Positions 61,448 through 64,000 of a DNA stretch of 64,000 bases are shown in pieces (position 1 is the first letter of the stretch; the number at the start of each line of letters is the position of its first letter). Source of the stretch: Algoriphagus resistens. GTDB lineage: Bacteria; Bacteroidota; Bacteroidia; Cytophagales; Cyclobacteriaceae. Both the position numbers and the translations under genes were made by a program. The notes below the pieces were generated by a model. That model ran no database searches. It was not told the DNA's origin and saw only the letters and a list, made by a program, of their open reading frames with translations. The stretch lies in NCBI RefSeq assembly GCF_001442615.1, contig NZ_LMXN01000006.1, positions 282,893 through 346,892 on the forward strand, given 5' to 3'.

Positions 61448-64000
61448 TTATTCTTTGAGCAGGTTCAGCATGCCACGCCTTACCTCGCCTGTCTCTCCTA
61501 CCTCAATCACGTACAGGTAAGCCCCAACTGGCATCTCTTTGTCGTTAAATAGCCCATCCCATCTTACATCTGGGTTTTCCGTGTAGAACATCCTTTCCCC
61601 GCCTACGGCAAAGACAGATATTCTTACTCCGGAATAATAGCGAAGTGCAGGCATACCCCAGGTGTCATTGATTCCATCCCCGTTTGGTGTGAAGGTGTTT
61701 GCTACTTCCAATTGCTCCAGCGGGGTCCTCTCACGGATAATGCTAAAGGTTTTCTCCAGAACATTACCTGCTCTATCTGTTACTTTCAGTGCTATGATAA
61801 AGTCTGTTCTACCTTCTGCCTGCTCGGCACTGCTCCAGAACAGGATTCCTTCAAGTACTTCGAAATATTGATTATCCTGTATCCCTTCCGGAAGACTGAG
61901 TGTATGCTCATCATCTGTAGGATCGATCACCGTAAAGGCTCCTATCTCCTGGAAGAATTGATCAGGTACTGCAACAAAACTGTTTTGGCTCAGTGTCACA
62001 TCTTCCGGTGCAGGCTTGGAAAGAACAGTGATCTCCAGGGATGGCTGTATTCCTGAAGGATTGAACAGGCCTGGAGAAATAACTGCCGATCCGGTGTAAA
62101 CTGAACTTGTGGACACCCTCGGCTCATAGCCTGCCAAATCCCAGACAACCGGGAGATTGATGAATGCGCCCTGTGCGGTGATTGCCACAACTTCGGTAGG
62201 TACTTTTAGCTCAGCTGCTTCCGTTCCCCAGACCGTTTCCAAAGTTTGGGATACAAACTCTATAACAGCTCTGTCCTCAACATAATCTGGTATTCCGTCT
62301 CCGTCTTCATCCAAGAAGTCTTCAGGATCTGTTGGGTCAGTGTCCTCCTGCTCCTCTACATAATCAGGTACATCATCTCCATCTGTATCCATATAATCTC
62401 CGGGATCCATTGGATCGGTACCATGTTGTTCTTCTACATAATCAGGTACATCGTCCCCGTCCCTATCCAGGTAATCATCAGGATCATCCGGGTCGGTTCC
62501 CTGATCCTCTTCCACAGGATCCGGTACGCCGTCCCCATCACTGTCAGCATTGGCCGGTTCAGTGACCATAAAGTCTGCCTCGATAAGGACTACTGTATAA
62601 TTACTGCCTGCACTTAAGCTTCCCTGATTGATGGTATAGCTGCCTACTTCTTCTCCTTCTTCTCGACCCAATGATCCACTGATGATAGTTTCATCATCTC
62701 CACCCACAAAGCCGGAGACTGAATAGCTCAATACAGGATCTGCACTACCGGCTTCTTTGCTTTGACCTGGGTCTGCTGTTACCGTCAAAGTCGCCGGGGT
62801 GATTACCATCTTGGCAGTAAGAACAAGCTCGACATGGTTACCTCCCGAGATTGTAGCAGTTACTTCCTGCGTACCCACATCCGTTCTGCTATTGTTGGTA
62901 TAGGTGACCGAAGTGCCATCAGGCAGGGTTCCAGTAATCGTAAGGGATTTGGCAGTACCGTCAAAGACAAAGCTGCCGTCATCAAACGTGATTCCTGAAA
63001 TAGCTGCCGGGGTGACCGTCAGATCTGCTGTCAACACCAAGGTGGTGAAATTGCTACCTGAAATGGTCGCTGTCACTTCCTGGGTTCCCACATCCGTTCT
63101 GCTGTTGTTGGTATAAGCTACCGAAGTACCGTCAGGAAGGGTGCCTGTAATCGCAAGGGACTTGGCCGTACCGTCAAAGACAAAGCTGCCGTCATCAAAC
63201 GTGATTCCTGAAATAGCTGCAGGGGTGATCGTCAGATCTGCTGTCAATACCAAGGTAGTGTAGTTAGATCCGCTAATGGTCGCTGTCACTTCCTGAGTAC
63301 CCACATCCGTTCTGCTGTTGTTGGTATAGGCCACAGAAGTACCATCAGGCAAGGTGCCTGTAATCGCAAGGGACTTGGCAGTACCGTCAAAGACAAAGCT
63401 GCCGTCATCAAACGTGATTCCTGAAATAGCTGCCGGGGTGACCGTCAGATCTGCTGTCAACACCAAGGTGGTGAAATTGCTACCTGAAATGGTTGCAGTT
63501 ACCTCCTGGGTTCCCACATCCGTTCTGCTGTTGTTGGTATAGACCACAGAAGTGCCATCAGGCAGGGTTCCAGTAATCGCAAGGGATTTGGCAGTACCGT
63601 CAAAGACAAAGCTGCCGTCATCAAACGTGATTCCTGAAATAGCTGCAGGGGCTACCGTCAGATCTGCAGTAAGCACCAAGGTGGTGAAATTGCTACCTGA
63701 AATGGTTGCAGTTACCTCCTGCGTACCCACATTCGTTCTGCTGTTATCCGTATAGGTTACCGAAGTGCCGTCAGGAAGGGTTCCAGTAATCGCAAGGGAC
63801 TTGGCAGTACCGTCAAAGACAAAGCTGTCGTCATCAAACGTGATTCCTGAAATAGCTGCAGGGGTGACCGTCAGATCTGCTGTCAACACCAGTGTATTAT
63901 AGTTCGATCCGCTAATGGTCGCTGTCACTTCCTGCGTACCCACATCTGTTCTGCTGTTGTTGGTATAAGCTACCGAAGTGCCATCAGGCAAGGTGCCTGT
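61448..64000 (-). CDS. Giant T9SS surface protein with 71-residue repeats (N-terminus beyond the window)
   Basis: A partial minus-strand gene, open to the right edge; the internal GTG at 63991 is not a start. In protein order: at least five full MBG-like repeats of 71 residues ('ISGITFDDGSFVFDGTAKSL', 'AITGTLPDGTSVAYTNNSR', 'TQEVTATISGSNFTTLVLTA'); a divergent MBG domain ('TADPGQSKEAGSADPVLSYS'); calcium-type thrombospondin-3 repeats (DSDGDGVPDPVEEDQGTDPD and three more); an Ig-like region; a cadherin-like region; and a C-terminal gliding-motility-associated CHU_C domain with NTFTPNGDGINDTWGMP, the T9SS sorting signal, ending near residue QLEVANTF...LLKE. It is probably an outer-surface adhesin, followed by a PorP/SprF gene. 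Confidence 0.9.
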   Translation of the reverse strand, partial: TGTLPDGTSVAYTNNSRTDVGTQEVTATISGSNYNTLVLTADLTVTPAAISGITFDDDSFVFDGTAKSLAITGTLPDGTSVTYTDNSRTNVGTQEVTATISGSNFTTLVLTADLTVAPAAISGITFDDGSFVFDGTAKSLAITGTLPDGTSVVYTNNSRTDVGTQEVTATISGSNFTTLVLTADLTVTPAAISGITFDDGSFVFDGTAKSLAITGTLPDGTSVAYTNNSRTDVGTQEVTATISGSNYTTLVLTADLTITPAAISGITFDDGSFVFDGTAKSLAITGTLPDGTSVAYTNNSRTDVGTQEVTATISGSNFTTLVLTADLTVTPAAISGITFDDGSFVFDGTAKSLTITGTLPDGTSVTYTNNSRTDVGTQEVTATISGGNHVELVLTAKMVITPATLTVTADPGQSKEAGSADPVLSYSVSGFVGGDDETIISGSLGREEGEEVGSYTINQGSLSAGSNYTVVLIEADFMVTEPANADSDGDGVPDPVEEDQGTDPDDPDDYLDRDGDDVPDYVEEQHGTDPMDPGDYMDTDGDDVPDYVEEQEDTDPTDPEDFLDEDGDGIPDYVEDRAVIEFVSQTLETVWGTEAAELKVPTEVVAITAQGAFINLPVVWDLAGYEPRVSTSSVYTGSAVISPGLFNPSGIQPSLEITVLSKPAPEDVTLSQNSFVAVPDQFFQEIGAFTVIDPTDDEHTLSLPEGIQDNQYFEVLEGILFWSSAEQAEGRTDFIIALKVTDRAGNVLEKTFSIIRERTPLEQLEVANTFTPNGDGINDTWGMPALRYYSGVRISVFAVGGERMFYTENPDVRWDGLFNDKEMPVGAYLYVIEVGETGEVRRGMLNLLKE
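62780..64000 (-). repeat. Tandem array of 213-bp repeats inside the T9SS surface protein gene
   Basis: The identical landmark ATCAAACGTGATTCCTGAAA recurs at 62981, 63194, 63407, 63620 and 63833, exactly 213 bp (71 codons) apart, and the array continues past the right edge. The copies are nearly identical at the DNA level, pointing to recent duplication or homogenisation. The first unit at the 62.8 kb side is more diverged (for example GGNHVELVLTAK in place of GSNFTTLVLTAD). Confidence 0.95.

Noticed and set aside
61448..64000. The 213-bp tandem repeats as a CRISPR array
   Set aside because: The units are contiguous, 213 bp long and in-frame coding sequence without spacers. No cas gene is in the window.

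Overview
The window looks like chromosome of a Bacteroidota bacterium of the order Cytophagales, probably a Cyclobacteriaceae/Algoriphagus-type marine organism. The signs are a type IX secretion C-terminal domain of the CHU_C/gliding class beside a PorP/SprF gene, many lipoproteins with short lipoboxes, TAnnTTTG-type promoter -7 boxes, a split transketolase, an aminolipid acyltransferase pair and several Bacteroidota-only families. The genus is inference from gene content; no rRNA or tRNA gene was seen.

Layout. 0-9.4 kb: housekeeping. A partial SLC13-type transporter, ppx-like phosphatase and ppk1 (convergent polyphosphate genes sharing a terminator), gyrB, and a three-gene operon with two acyltransferases predicted to make glycine- or ornithine-type aminolipids plus a CoA-binding protein. 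10-14 kb: a methyltransferase, a class III aminotransferase, msrB, a DUF1080 protein and a lipocalin-like lipoprotein. 14.3-16.7 kb: an eroded IS630 transposase beside a glycan initiation pair (sugar aminotransferase and PglC-type phosphoglycosyltransferase). 17-26 kb: LD-carboxypeptidase, SGNH hydrolase, an MntA antitoxin with a dead HepT toxin, a DUF4377-META lipoprotein, FAH hydrolase, M23 peptidase, Bcp, split transketolase and a GNAT enzyme. 26.5-35.5 kb: a 1789-residue protein joining two alpha/beta-hydrolase modules to a CHAT protease, then a tricorn-like S41 protease. 36-42.6 kb: a CAP protein, a frameshifted DUF6624-like gene, small exported proteins, an M48 lipoprotein, a DUF4442 protein and a GluQ-type synthetase. 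42.6-44.6 kb: a graveyard of defence and toxin genes (possible PIWI tail, antitoxin-like ORF, truncated GNAT toxin, truncated RhuM/Fic). 44.6-57 kb: S10 peptidase, K+ channel, PhzF, DinB, M28 peptidase, ferritin, an HTH regulator, an FGE-like lipoprotein, riboflavin synthase, pcm, a thioesterase and a small operon ending in a kinase-fold protein. 57.5-64 kb: a DUF1016 nuclease gene broken by one stop codon, rfbA, PorP/SprF and a repetitive T9SS surface protein that runs off the right edge.

Two themes stand out. First, a repeat of about 68 bp occurs three times (19.8, 26.4 and 40.2 kb), each time ending 22-23 nt before an ATGAAAA start; two copies precede lipoprotein genes and the third precedes an aborted start. 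Second, conflict genes decay while neighbours stay intact: at least six broken genes are visible, most of them toxin, nuclease or mobile functions. The best candidate for an undescribed active system is the hydrolase-hydrolase-CHAT protein at 26.5-31.8 kb.
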